Under the pieces are notes generated by a model. It had not been told where the DNA came from and made no database searches. It worked only from the letters and a program-made list of their open reading frames with translations. Both the position numbers and the translations under genes were made by a program. From Arthrobacter sp. C9C5 (GTDB lineage Bacteria; Actinomycetota; Actinomycetes; Actinomycetales; Micrococcaceae), in contig NZ_JABFMX010000013.1 in NCBI RefSeq assembly GCF_013359735.1, positions 62,001 through 126,000 on the forward strand: 64,000 nucleotides of DNA. The letters are read 5' to 3'. Of the stretch, positions 38,253-47,034 are shown one piece after another. Each line of letters begins with the position of its first letter. Position 1 is the first letter of the stretch.

Positions 38253-38285
38253 GGTTGATCCGGCAGTCAACCAAAAGGTTGATCC
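38253..38285. promoter_or_regulatory. Candidate operator between ABC exporter and two-component genes
   Basis: The motif GGTTGATCC occurs twice in direct orientation (38253-38261, 38277-38285, 24 bp apart), with TCAACC between them (38267-38272). This gives the perfect palindrome TCAACC-AAAA-GGTTGA (38267-38282) and a second GGTTGA/TCAACC pair. It lies in the divergent promoter region, so it is a plausible LuxR-type response-regulator site controlling both directions. Confidence 0.5.
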
Positions 38286-38353
38286 TGGCCCGCGGGCCCC
38301 GGTTCCGGCCCGTTTCCGGAGAACGGGGGGCCGCCCGGCGCTAGGCTGAAAGC

Positions 38354-39625
38354 ATGGACGGCAGAAGCAGCGGGGCGGAGGGGAACCCCACGGGCGCGGC
38401 CGTCATCCTGCGGGTCCTGCGGGTCAGCCTGCACGTGGGATTCGCCGTGCTGCTGCTCGTGGCGCTGGTCAGGCTGCTGGCCGCCGGGATCCACGGGGCC
38501 GGCTGGCTCAACCTGGGCGCGGTCCTGTGCCTTGCCGGTGTGTACCTTGCGGGAACGGTGCTGGAGAAACGCCACTCGGCCCGGCCGGGACGCTTCGATC
38601 CGCGGCCCTATTCCAGGTGGTGGCTGGCTGCTGTCTGCCTGCTCTGGCTGCTGCTGGTCTGGGGCAGCGCAGACTTCGTCTGGCTGGCCTTTCCGCTGTT
38701 CTTCCTTCAGCTGCACCTGCTGCCCAGGGGTCCGGCACTGGCCGCAATCGCCGCCAGCACGCTGCTGGTGGTCACGGCGCTGTGGTTCCACAACGGCGGT
38801 CCGGGGAGCGCTCTGCAGCTGCCGATGCTGCTCGGACCGGGTTTCGGAGCAGCATTCGCCGTCGTCACCGGCCTGGCCTACCGTGCGCTGTATTTGGAGG
38901 CAGAAAATCAGCGTCTCGCGGCTGAGGAACTCCGCCGCACCCGCGCGGAGCTGGCCCGCAGCCAGCACGACGCCGGAACCCTGGCGGAGCGGACCCGGCT
39001 GGCCCGCGAAATCCACGACACCCTGGCCCAGGGCTTCTCCAGCATCGTCCTGATGGGACGCTCGGCCGAACAGGCGCTGGAAGCCGGCGACACCGGGACG
39101 GCCCGGAACCGGCTCCGGACCGTCCAGGAAACCGCGGCCGCCAACCTTGCCGAGGCCCGCAACTTCGTCCGCGGCCTGCAGCCTCCCGAGCTTGAACAAA
39201 ACCCGCTCGTGGACAGCCTGCGCCGGCTGTGCGAACAGACCGAAACGGAGGCGGCCGCCCGAGGCAACGCCCTGCGCTGCCGCCTGGAAATAGACGGAAC
39301 CCCGGCGGAACTCTCCAACCCCCACCGGACCACCCTGCTTCGTGCCGCGCAGGCCAGCCTCGCCAACGTGTGGGCCCACGCGGACGCCCGCACCGCCGTG
39401 GTGACCCTGTCCTTTTTGGGCACCGAAGTGGCCATGGACATCTTCGACGACGGCGCCGGCTTCGACCCCTCGGCGGTGCCGGAGCGGGCGGACGGATCCG
39501 GCTACGGGCTGAAATCGTTACGGGACCGGGTGGCAGCGCTGGCCGGGACCATCGATCTCGAGTCCGCGCCTGGGGACGGCACGGTGGTGGCCATCCGGCT
39601 GCCACTCGGGAAGGAAGAACCGTGA
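38354..39625 (+). CDS. Sensor histidine kinase (NarL/HisKA_3 type)
   Basis: The 423-residue protein has about five N-terminal membrane helices (residues 20-180) with short loops, so sensing is likely within or near the membrane. A HisKA_3 dimerisation domain follows with the phospho-acceptor His in RLAREIHDTLAQGFSSIVLM near residue 224. The ATPase domain contains DIFDDGAGFDP and GYGLKSLRDRVAALAGTI. The stop overlaps the response regulator GTG (GTGA). Together they form a two-component system divergent from a MacB-like exporter, an arrangement common for envelope-stress or antimicrobial-peptide responses. Confidence 0.93.
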   Translation: MDGRSSGAEGNPTGAAVILRVLRVSLHVGFAVLLLVALVRLLAAGIHGAGWLNLGAVLCLAGVYLAGTVLEKRHSARPGRFDPRPYSRWWLAAVCLLWLLLVWGSADFVWLAFPLFFLQLHLLPRGPALAAIAASTLLVVTALWFHNGGPGSALQLPMLLGPGFGAAFAVVTGLAYRALYLEAENQRLAAEELRRTRAELARSQHDAGTLAERTRLAREIHDTLAQGFSSIVLMGRSAEQALEAGDTGTARNRLRTVQETAAANLAEARNFVRGLQPPELEQNPLVDSLRRLCEQTETEAAARGNALRCRLEIDGTPAELSNPHRTTLLRAAQASLANVWAHADARTAVVTLSFLGTEVAMDIFDDGAGFDPSAVPERADGSGYGLKSLRDRVAALAGTIDLESAPGDGTVVAIRLPLGKEEP

Positions 39626-40278
39626 ACGAAATCCGCGTCCTCCTCGTCGACGACCACCCCGTCGTCCGAGCGGGCCTGCGGGCCATGCTCACGGACTTCG
39701 AGGGCATCACCGTCGCCGCGGAAGCCGCCGACGGAGCCGCCGCCCTGGCCGCGCTGGCGCGCCTGCGCACCCTGGGCGAGCCGGTCGACGTCGTGCTCAT
39801 GGACCTGCAGATGGGCGCCGGCCTGGACGGGGTCACCGCGACGGGCAGGATCAAAGCCGGCGAGGCCGGGACGCCGGCGCCGCCCGTGCTGATCCTCACC
39901 ACCTTTGATTCCGACGCGGACATCCTTGCTGCCGTGGAGGCGGGCGCGAGCGGGTACATGCTCAAGGACGCGCCGCCGGACCAGATCCGCCAGGCGGTCC
40001 TGGCTGCCGCTGCGGGCCAGACGGCGCTGGCGCCGGAAGTAGCCGCGCGGCTGCTGGGACGGATCCGGAACCCCGAGCCGGCCCTTTCCGCCCGTGAGAT
40101 CCAGCTGCTCGAGCTGCTGGCCACCGGCCTGGGGAACCGGGCCATCGCCCGGCAGCTGTTCATTTCCGAGGCGACGGTGAAGACGCACCTGGTGCACATC
40201 TACGGGAAGCTGGGCGTGGACAACCGAACGGCGGCCATTGCCGTGGCCGCGCAGCGGCGGATCATCCGCCGGGGCTAG
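39622..40278 (+). CDS. LuxR/NarL-family response regulator
   Basis: The 218-residue protein begins with the receiver MNEIRVLLVDDHPVVRAGLRA, with the phospho-Asp in DVVLMDLQMG near residue 59 and the conserved Lys in GYMLKDAPPD. The C-terminal LuxR helix-turn-helix is LSAREIQLLELLATGLGNRA followed by IARQLFISEATVKTHL. The GTG start overlaps the kinase stop by 4 nt. It is likely to act on the palindrome at 38253-38285. Confidence 0.94.
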   Translation: MNEIRVLLVDDHPVVRAGLRAMLTDFEGITVAAEAADGAAALAALARLRTLGEPVDVVLMDLQMGAGLDGVTATGRIKAGEAGTPAPPVLILTTFDSDADILAAVEAGASGYMLKDAPPDQIRQAVLAAAAGQTALAPEVAARLLGRIRNPEPALSAREIQLLELLATGLGNRAIARQLFISEATVKTHLVHIYGKLGVDNRTAAIAVAAQRRIIRRG

Positions 40279-40364
40279 CCATACATAGGAGGCCTGCCGG
40301 CCTGCCCAGCGGGCCTGGTCTCTGTGACACGGAGGCTGTCCGCGGCTCGGGGCATAATGGCGCC

Positions 40365-42344
40365 ATGGGGAAAATTCAGAAGCTCTCGCTTGCTCTTGTC
40401 GGTCTGGTCCTTGGCGCTTCGCTCGTGGCGTGCGACGACGGCCGGTCCGGCGCCCAGGATGCGGCGAAGCAGCTGGCCTCGGCGGTCGCCGCGCTCGACG
40501 TCGGCTCCGTGGCCTTCGACGGCAAGGACTCCGGCCAGGCGAACGACCGGCTCAAGGCGGTCTTCAAGGCGCTTGACCCGGCAAAACCCACCGTTGCCGC
40601 CGGGGAACTTAAGCTGGAGAAGGACACCGCCACGGTCCCGCTGGACTACAGCTGGAAGATCGGCGCGGGCGAGTGGAAGTACACCGTGTCCGCACAGCTG
40701 AAGAAGGCGGACGGCAAATGGCAGACGGTGTGGAGCCCGGAACTGCTGGTGCCGGGCCTCGCGGACACTGAAGTCCTCGGCACCTCGAGCGATACCCCGC
40801 AGCGGGCCGACATCCTGGGCGCCGGCGGCGCAAAGCTGGTCACCTACCGGCCGGTGGTCCACGTCGGCATCGACAAGGCGCAGCTGGAAGCCGCAGACCC
40901 GGCCGGCCCCGCGGGCAAACTGGCGCGGCTGGTGGGCGTGGACCCCGCCGCGTACACCAAGCAGGTCACGGCCTCCGGACCCGCGGCCTTCGTCGCCGCG
41001 ATCACGCTGCGCCAGGCCGGCCGGACCATCACGGATGAACAAATCGCCGCGATCCCCGGCGCCCGGGCCATCCCGGACACGCTGCCACTCGCCCCCACAC
41101 GCGGCTTCGCCCGCGCCGTGCTGGGCACCGTGGGTGAGGCCAGCGCCGAGCAGATCGAAAAGTCCGGCGGCGCACTCCGGGCCGGAGACACCACCGGCAC
41201 CGGCGGCCTCCAGCAGCAGTACGACGCCCAACTGCGCGGTACCAGCGGCATCCAGGTCTTCGCCCAGACCGAGGGCCTGAGCGCGGAACAACGGCAGGAA
41301 CTGCTCAACAACGGCCGCCGCGTCCTGTTCCAGGAGCCGATGAAGCCCGGAACCGCGCTCAAGACCACCCTGGACCCGCGGCTGCAGCAGCTGGCCGAGG
41401 ACGTGCTGGCCGACGTCGGTCCGGCGTCCGCCGTCGTCGCGCTCCGCCCCTCCAGCGGCGCGGTCCTGGCCGCCGCCTCCGGCCCCGGCAGCAACGGCTA
41501 CGACACCGCCCTGCTCGGCCAGTACGCCCCCGGATCCATCTTCAAAATCGTGGACTCGCTCGCCATGTTCCGCAACGGCATGACCCCGGACTCCAAAGTG
41601 GACTGCCCGCCCACCCTCACCGTGGACGGGCGGACCTTCAAGAATGCCGAGGGCTACCCCGCCTCCTCGCTGGGGTCCGTAACCCTGCGCGACGCCTTCG
41701 CCCATTCCTGCAACACCGCCTTCATCAACGCCCGGGGCAAGGTCAGCCAGGCCCAGCTGGAGTCCGCGGCCACCTCCCTCGGCGTCGCCGTGGAGGCGCC
41801 ATCTCTGGGCGCCGCGGCCTTCCTGGGATCGGTTCCGGGGGAGGCTGAAGGCACGGAACACGCCGCCTCCATGATCGGCCAGGGCAAGGTACTGCTCTCC
41901 CCGCTGGCGGCCGCCGTCATGGCCGGGTCCGTCGCCAAGGGCGCGCCCGTGTCGCCGCAGCTCGTGCTCAACCCGAACGCAGCTGCCGCGGGAAGTCCGG
42001 CACCGTCGGCGGGTCCGACGGCCGCGCCGTCGTCGTCCGCCCCGGCGCCCGCAAAGTCGTCCGGCAAACCGGTGACCGCCGCGGAAGCGGCGTCCCTGGC
42101 CGACATGATGCGAGCAGTGGTGACCTCGGGCCACGCCGACTTCCTCGCCTCGGTGCCCGGCGCCCCCGTCGGCGCCAAGACCGGGACCGCCGAATTCGGC
42201 AAGGACAACCCGCCGAAGACCCACGCGTGGATCGTGGCCGTGCACGGGGACCTCGCGGTCGCCGTGTTCGTGGAGGACGGCGGCCTCGGCGCCACCACCT
42301 CCGGGCCGCTGCTCAAGGAATTCCTGACCTCCGCCGCCGGCTAA
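40365..42344 (+). CDS. Penicillin-binding transpeptidase lipoprotein (class B, MecA_N-like)
   Basis: The 659-residue protein has a lipoprotein signal with lipobox LVAC (Cys23), then an NTF2-like MecA_N-type domain (about residues 25-140), a dimerisation region, and a C-terminal transpeptidase domain. Active-site motifs are SIFK (Ser391-Lys394), SCN (Ser448) and KTG (605-607). It would cross-link peptidoglycan outside the membrane. A Pro/Ala/Ser-rich insert (about residues 540-570) lies inside the catalytic domain. Fusion of MecA_N to a class B PBP resembles low-affinity PBPs, but beta-lactam resistance cannot be concluded. Confidence 0.92.
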   Translation: MGKIQKLSLALVGLVLGASLVACDDGRSGAQDAAKQLASAVAALDVGSVAFDGKDSGQANDRLKAVFKALDPAKPTVAAGELKLEKDTATVPLDYSWKIGAGEWKYTVSAQLKKADGKWQTVWSPELLVPGLADTEVLGTSSDTPQRADILGAGGAKLVTYRPVVHVGIDKAQLEAADPAGPAGKLARLVGVDPAAYTKQVTASGPAAFVAAITLRQAGRTITDEQIAAIPGARAIPDTLPLAPTRGFARAVLGTVGEASAEQIEKSGGALRAGDTTGTGGLQQQYDAQLRGTSGIQVFAQTEGLSAEQRQELLNNGRRVLFQEPMKPGTALKTTLDPRLQQLAEDVLADVGPASAVVALRPSSGAVLAAASGPGSNGYDTALLGQYAPGSIFKIVDSLAMFRNGMTPDSKVDCPPTLTVDGRTFKNAEGYPASSLGSVTLRDAFAHSCNTAFINARGKVSQAQLESAATSLGVAVEAPSLGAAAFLGSVPGEAEGTEHAASMIGQGKVLLSPLAAAVMAGSVAKGAPVSPQLVLNPNAAAAGSPAPSAGPTAAPSSSAPAPAKSSGKPVTAAEAASLADMMRAVVTSGHADFLASVPGAPVGAKTGTAEFGKDNPPKTHAWIVAVHGDLAVAVFVEDGGLGATTSGPLLKEFLTSAAG

Positions 42345-42365
42345 GGGCCGTGGGAAGATTGCTCT

Positions 42366-44048
42366 GTGGCTCATATTGACGTTTCCGGCATCGACTACTT
42401 CCTCTCCGACGGCACCCAGCTGCTCAACGGGGTGACGTTCAAGGTCCCGGACGGCACCAAGACGGCGCTGATCGGGCCGAACGGAACCGGCAAGACGACG
42501 CTGTTCCGGATCATTTCCGGCGACCTCGTTCCGGACGAAGGCGTGGTCGGCCGCTCCGGGAACATGGGCATCATGCGCCAGTTCGTCGGCCAGGTGCGGG
42601 ACGACTCCACGGTCCGCGACCTGCTGGTCTCCGCGGCCCCGCCCGTGCTGGCGGCAGCCGCGCGCGCCGTCGACGACGCGGAACTGGCGATGATCGAGCA
42701 CGACGACGAGCCCACCCAGATGAAGTACGCGCAGGCGATCGTGGACTGGGGCGACGCCGGCGGCTACGACGTCGAAACCGTCTGGGACGAGGTCTGCATG
42801 GCCGCCCTCGGCCTGCCCTTCGACCGCGCGCAGCACCGGCCGGCGTCGAGCCTTTCCGGCGGCGAACAGAAACGGCTGGTCCTGGAGGCGCTGTTCGCCG
42901 GACCCGACGAGCTGCTGCTGCTCGACGAGCCGGACAACTACCTCGACGTCCCGGGCAAGCGCTGGCTCGAAGCCAAGCTCAACGAGTCCAAGAAGACCGT
43001 GTTCTTCATCAGCCACGACCGCGAGCTGCTGAACAACGCCGCGGGCCGCATCGTGACCCTGGAGCCGGGCATCAACGGCGCCGGCGCCTGGATCCACGGC
43101 GGCGGCTTCGGCTCCTACGTCGACGCCCGCGCGGACCGCAACGCCCGCTTCGAGGAGCTGCGCAAGCGGTGGGATGAGGAGCACGTGAAGCTCAAGGAAC
43201 TCGTCAACATGTACAAGAACAAGGCCGCGTTCCGCTCCGACATGGCCAACCGGTACCACGCCGCGCAGACCCGGCTGGCGAAGTTCCTCGAGGCCGGCCC
43301 GCCCGAGGCGCTGCCGATCGAGCAAAACGTGCAGATGCGGCTCAAGGGCGGCCGCACGGCCAAGCGCGCCATCGTGGCCGAGAAGCTGGAGCTCACCGGG
43401 CTGATGAAGCCGTTCTCCACCGAGGTCTGGTTCGGCGACCGGGTCGGGGTGCTCGGCTCCAACGGCTCCGGCAAGAGCCACTTCCTGCGCCTGCTGGCCA
43501 CCGGCGGCACCGACCCGGAACGCGAGCACCTGCCCGTTTCCGATGTGGAGATCGCCGAAGTCCCGCACGAGGGCACCGTGAAACTCGGCGCCCGGATCCG
43601 GCCCGGGTTCTTCGCCCAGACCCACGTCCGGCCCGACCTGCTCGGCAAGACTCTGCTGGAGATCCTGCACCGCGGCGACGAACACCGCTCCGGGCTGGGG
43701 CGCGAGGCGGCGGCCGGGGCGCTGGACGGCTACGGCCTGGCGTCGCAGTCGGAGCAGAAGTACGAATCCCTTTCCGGCGGCCAGCAGGCCCGGTTCCAGA
43801 TCCTGCTGCTGCAGCTCTCCGGGGCCACCCTGCTGCTCCTCGACGAGCCCACCGACAACCTGGACCTGCACTCGGCCGAGGCGCTGGAACGGGCCATCGA
43901 CCACTTCGAGGGCACGGTCCTGGCCGTCACGCACGACCGCTGGTTCGCCCGCACCTTCGACCGCTTCCTGGTCTTCGGTTCGGACGGCAAGGTCTACGAA
44001 TCGGCCGAGCCGGTGTGGGACGAAAAACGCGTCGAGCGCGTCCGCTGA
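42366..44048 (+). CDS. ABC-F family ATPase
   Basis: The 560-residue protein has two ABC cassettes and no membrane segments. Cassette 1 has Walker A GPNGTGKTTLFRI, LSGGEQKRLVLEALF and LLLLDEPDNYLD. Cassette 2 has GSNGSGKSHFLRLL, LSGGQQARFQILLLQL and LLLLDEPTDNLD. The linker between them is rich in charged helix (RFEELRKRWDEEHVKLKELV). ABC-F proteins act on the ribosome as translation factors or antibiotic-protection proteins. Cassette 2 has His after the Walker A Lys-Ser, less usual than Thr. The GTG start follows AAGATT without a strong site. Confidence 0.9.
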   Translation: MAHIDVSGIDYFLSDGTQLLNGVTFKVPDGTKTALIGPNGTGKTTLFRIISGDLVPDEGVVGRSGNMGIMRQFVGQVRDDSTVRDLLVSAAPPVLAAAARAVDDAELAMIEHDDEPTQMKYAQAIVDWGDAGGYDVETVWDEVCMAALGLPFDRAQHRPASSLSGGEQKRLVLEALFAGPDELLLLDEPDNYLDVPGKRWLEAKLNESKKTVFFISHDRELLNNAAGRIVTLEPGINGAGAWIHGGGFGSYVDARADRNARFEELRKRWDEEHVKLKELVNMYKNKAAFRSDMANRYHAAQTRLAKFLEAGPPEALPIEQNVQMRLKGGRTAKRAIVAEKLELTGLMKPFSTEVWFGDRVGVLGSNGSGKSHFLRLLATGGTDPEREHLPVSDVEIAEVPHEGTVKLGARIRPGFFAQTHVRPDLLGKTLLEILHRGDEHRSGLGREAAAGALDGYGLASQSEQKYESLSGGQQARFQILLLQLSGATLLLLDEPTDNLDLHSAEALERAIDHFEGTVLAVTHDRWFARTFDRFLVFGSDGKVYESAEPVWDEKRVERVR

Positions 44049-44124
44049 GCAAACGTAACGCGGGGTGACCCCGCGTTGCTACCCGCCCGCAAGAGATCCG
44101 GCGCCCGCGGCTAGAGTGGTGGGC

Positions 44125-45390
44125 ATGACTTCCCGCCCCCAGCCGCCGCTCGCGGAACGCCAACCGAACCTCAACGCGGCGGCCGCGGCGACCTTCCTGA
44201 TCTTCGGGATCAACGGCCTCGTGTTCGCCAGCTGGGCCGCCCGCATCCCCGCGGTCACCGAGATCCTGCACATCTCCTCCGGGCAGATGGGAAGCCTGCT
44301 GCTGTGCGTCGCGGTAGGCTCACTGATCGCGCTGCCGACCGCCGGGCTCGTGGTCGGCCGGCTGGGGACAGGCAACACCGTGCGCGCCGGCGGTCTGCTG
44401 GCAGCCGTGGCGGGCGCCGGCGTGGCGCTCTCGCTCGGTGCCGCAGCCGTCCCCGGGACGGCCATCTCGCTCTTTTTCCTCGGGATCGGCATCGGACTCT
44501 GGGACGTGTCCCAGAACATCGAAGGGGCCGACGTCGAACACCGGCTGGGCCGGACCATCATGCCGCAGTTCCACGCCGCGTTCAGCGGCGGCGCGTTCGT
44601 GGGCGCGCTGGTCGGTGCCGGTCTGTCGACGCTCGGCATCGGGCTGCCGGAACACCTGCTCGCGATCACCGCCGTGGTGGCCGCCGCGACCCTGATCGCG
44701 CCGCGGTACTTCCTGCCGCACACGCCGGAGCAGCCGCCCGCTGCCGGCGAGGCCACGCCTCCGCGCGCCGCCTCGGCCTGGCGGGACGGCCGCACCCTAC
44801 TGATCGGCGTCGTCGTCCTCGGCGCCACCCTGACCGAGGGCGCCGGCAACGACTGGATCGCCAAGGCCTCCGTGGACGGCCTGGGTGCCCAGCAGTCCAC
44901 CGGAGCCCTGCTGTTCGCCGTCTTCGTGCTGGCGATGACGGCCATGCGTTTCTTCGGCGGCCGGGCGATCGACGTCTACGGACGGGTCGCGGTGCTGCGG
45001 GCCAGCATGGCAGCCGCCGCGGCCGGGCTGGCATTCTTCGTCTTCGCCGGCAATATCTGGCTCGCAACGGCCGGCGCGGCACTCTGGGGCGTGGGTGCGG
45101 CCCTCGCCTTTCCGATGGGCATGTCCGCCGCGGCCGACGATCCCCGGCACGCCGCGGCCCGGGTATCGGTCGTGTCCACCCTCGGCTACATCGCCTTCCT
45201 TGCCGGGCCCCCGCTGCTGGGCTACCTCGGAGACCTGACCGGGATCCGGCTGGCGCTGCTGGCCATCGGGGTGCCGATTCTGGGTGCGCTGCTGCTCGCT
45301 GGTGCCGCGAGGCCCTTGCGCGCCAGCTCAGCAGCCGCCGGGGATCCAGCACTAGGGTCATCGCCTCATCCTGGCGGCGCCCCGCAGTAA
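44125..45390 (+). CDS. MFS transporter (YbjJ-like)
   Basis: The 421-residue protein has twelve predicted helices and an early motif FLIFGINGLVFASWAARIPAV typical of the YbjJ / fucose-permease branch. A central DVSQNIEGADVEHRLGRTIMPQFHAAFSGGAFVGA follows the fourth or fifth helix. The ATG at 44125 is chosen over an earlier in-frame one at 44065 because family similarity starts there. The substrate is not inferable. It is 9 nt from the PAP2-DAGK gene. Confidence 0.88.
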   Translation: MTSRPQPPLAERQPNLNAAAAATFLIFGINGLVFASWAARIPAVTEILHISSGQMGSLLLCVAVGSLIALPTAGLVVGRLGTGNTVRAGGLLAAVAGAGVALSLGAAAVPGTAISLFFLGIGIGLWDVSQNIEGADVEHRLGRTIMPQFHAAFSGGAFVGALVGAGLSTLGIGLPEHLLAITAVVAAATLIAPRYFLPHTPEQPPAAGEATPPRAASAWRDGRTLLIGVVVLGATLTEGAGNDWIAKASVDGLGAQQSTGALLFAVFVLAMTAMRFFGGRAIDVYGRVAVLRASMAAAAAGLAFFVFAGNIWLATAGAALWGVGAALAFPMGMSAAADDPRHAAARVSVVSTLGYIAFLAGPPLLGYLGDLTGIRLALLAIGVPILGALLLAGAARPLRASSAAAGDPALGSSPHPGGAPQ

Positions 45391-45399
45391 GGTGGGGAA

Positions 45400-46902
45400 A
45401 TGCGAAGCATACTGGGGAAAACGCCGCGCCGACTGGACAAGCTGGACCGCCGACTGGTTCACTCCCTCTCACGGCTTCCCGGCGGCGGCCACGACGACTT
45501 CTTCCGACGGCTCTCCGCGGCCGCCGACAAGGGCAAGCTCTGGTTCGGGATTGCCGCGGTAATGGCCCTCTTCCCCGGCAGGACCCGGCGTGCGGCCCTG
45601 CACGGCGTGCTGGCGCAGGGCGTGGCCTCCGCCGTGACCAACCTGGTCTTCAAGACCCTGCTCCCGCGGGCCCGCCCGCTGCCCGAGCACCTTCCGGTCT
45701 TCCGCTTCGTCCACCCGCAACCGAGCAGTTCCTCCATGCCTTCCGGGCACTCCGCCTCGGCCGCCGCGTTCGCCCTCGGCGTGGGGCTGGTCCGGCCGGC
45801 GCTCGGCACCGCGCTGGCCCCCGTCGCCGCCGGCGTCGCCTACTCCAGGGTGCACACGGGGGCGCACTGGCCCTCGGACGTCTTCTTCGGCTCCGCGATC
45901 GGGGCGGGTGCGGCCCTCGTGACGAGGAAGTGGTGGCCGGTCCGTCCCCCGTTCCCCGCGGTCAGGCGCACCCCCGTCGGGGCTGCCGCACTGCCCGACG
46001 GCGAGGGGCTCGGCATCGCGGTCAACACGCTCGGCGGCTCTTATGCCGATGAGACGGCCGAGGCCCTGCAAAAAGTATTCCCCAAGGCGTATATAAAGGA
46101 AATAGCCCCCGACGAGGATGTTGCGGCCGAAATCGAGGCGGTGGCAACACGTTTCGGCGTCGTTGCCCTCGGAGTCTGGGGCGGAGACGGGACGGTGGGC
46201 ACCGCCGCGGCGGCCGCCGTCAAGCATTCCTTGCCGCTGCTGGTGCTGCCGGGCGGAACGCTCAACCATTTCGCCCGCGACGCGGGCACCGGCACCCTGC
46301 AGGCGGCCGTCGAGGCAGCCGCCAAGGGGGAGGCGGCGCGCGCGGACATCGGGCACGTATCGGTGGAACGGGGGCTGCCGGACAGTCCGGAGAAGCTGGA
46401 GCTGTCGATGCTGAACACCGCCAGCATCGGCCTGTACCCCAACCTGGTGCGCCGGCGGGAGCAGCTCCAGCCCGCGCTGGGAAAGCCGCTGGCCGGCGTC
46501 GTCGCCATGTTCCGGACCTTTGCCGCGGGCACCCCGAGCACCCTGGTCGTGGACGGGGTGCGGCACAAGCTCTGGATCCTTTATGTCGGCCGCGGGCGAT
46601 ACTACCCCCGCGACCATGCCCCGCTGGTCCGGCCGGTGCTCGACGACGGCGTGCTGGACCTGCGCATGATCACGGCGGATGAATCCTTTGCCCGGCTACG
46701 GCTGCTCTGGTCGGTGCTGACCGGAACCGTGGCGACCTCCCGGATCACCCACCTGCGCGAAACCAGCCGGATCCGGGTGGAACCGGGCGACACGACGATG
46801 GTGCTGGCGGTGGACGGCGAAGTCATGCCCGGCGTCCGCGCCGTCGAGTTCTCGGTCAAACACGGCGGACTGGTGTACTACTCCCCGCAGCCGGAGGGCT
46901 GA
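45400..46902 (+). CDS. PAP2 phosphatase-diacylglycerol kinase fusion
   Basis: The 500-residue protein fuses two lipid enzymes. Residues about 40-190 are a PAP2 phosphatase with KTLLPRARPLP, PSGHSASAAAF and SRVHTGAHWPSDVFFGSAIG, the three catalytic motifs. Residues about 200-490 are a diacylglycerol-kinase/sphingosine-kinase catalytic domain with GVWGGDGTVGTA and LPGGTLNHFARDAGT. One enzyme makes phosphatidic acid and the other removes phosphate from lipid phosphates, so the fusion may cycle lipid phosphates or undecaprenyl phosphate. Such fusions are known in Actinobacteria. Confidence 0.93.
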   Translation: MRSILGKTPRRLDKLDRRLVHSLSRLPGGGHDDFFRRLSAAADKGKLWFGIAAVMALFPGRTRRAALHGVLAQGVASAVTNLVFKTLLPRARPLPEHLPVFRFVHPQPSSSSMPSGHSASAAAFALGVGLVRPALGTALAPVAAGVAYSRVHTGAHWPSDVFFGSAIGAGAALVTRKWWPVRPPFPAVRRTPVGAAALPDGEGLGIAVNTLGGSYADETAEALQKVFPKAYIKEIAPDEDVAAEIEAVATRFGVVALGVWGGDGTVGTAAAAAVKHSLPLLVLPGGTLNHFARDAGTGTLQAAVEAAAKGEAARADIGHVSVERGLPDSPEKLELSMLNTASIGLYPNLVRRREQLQPALGKPLAGVVAMFRTFAAGTPSTLVVDGVRHKLWILYVGRGRYYPRDHAPLVRPVLDDGVLDLRMITADESFARLRLLWSVLTGTVATSRITHLRETSRIRVEPGDTTMVLAVDGEVMPGVRAVEFSVKHGGLVYYSPQPEG

Positions 46903-47034
46903 GCGGCCGACATCCCGCCATGGCCCGGATTACCCTGATTGAGCCCTGAATCAACCCTTAAAGCGGCGCATTCGGGCGGCGGCGTCGGTAGCGTGGTGGG
47001 TACACAACCACACGCGACGCAAAGGAAAGCTTCC

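Noticed and set aside
40275..43934. A 1219-codon open frame on the minus strand opposite the PBP and ABC-F genes
   Set aside because: Its translation has no recognisable domains and is the G+C-rich shadow of two well-supported plus-strand genes with clear active-site motifs. Similar long antisense frames opposite gyrA (1632-4067), gyrB (3892-6057), pcnA (30141-32252), dnaB (58698-60452) and the MATE gene (61754-63763) were rejected for the same reason.
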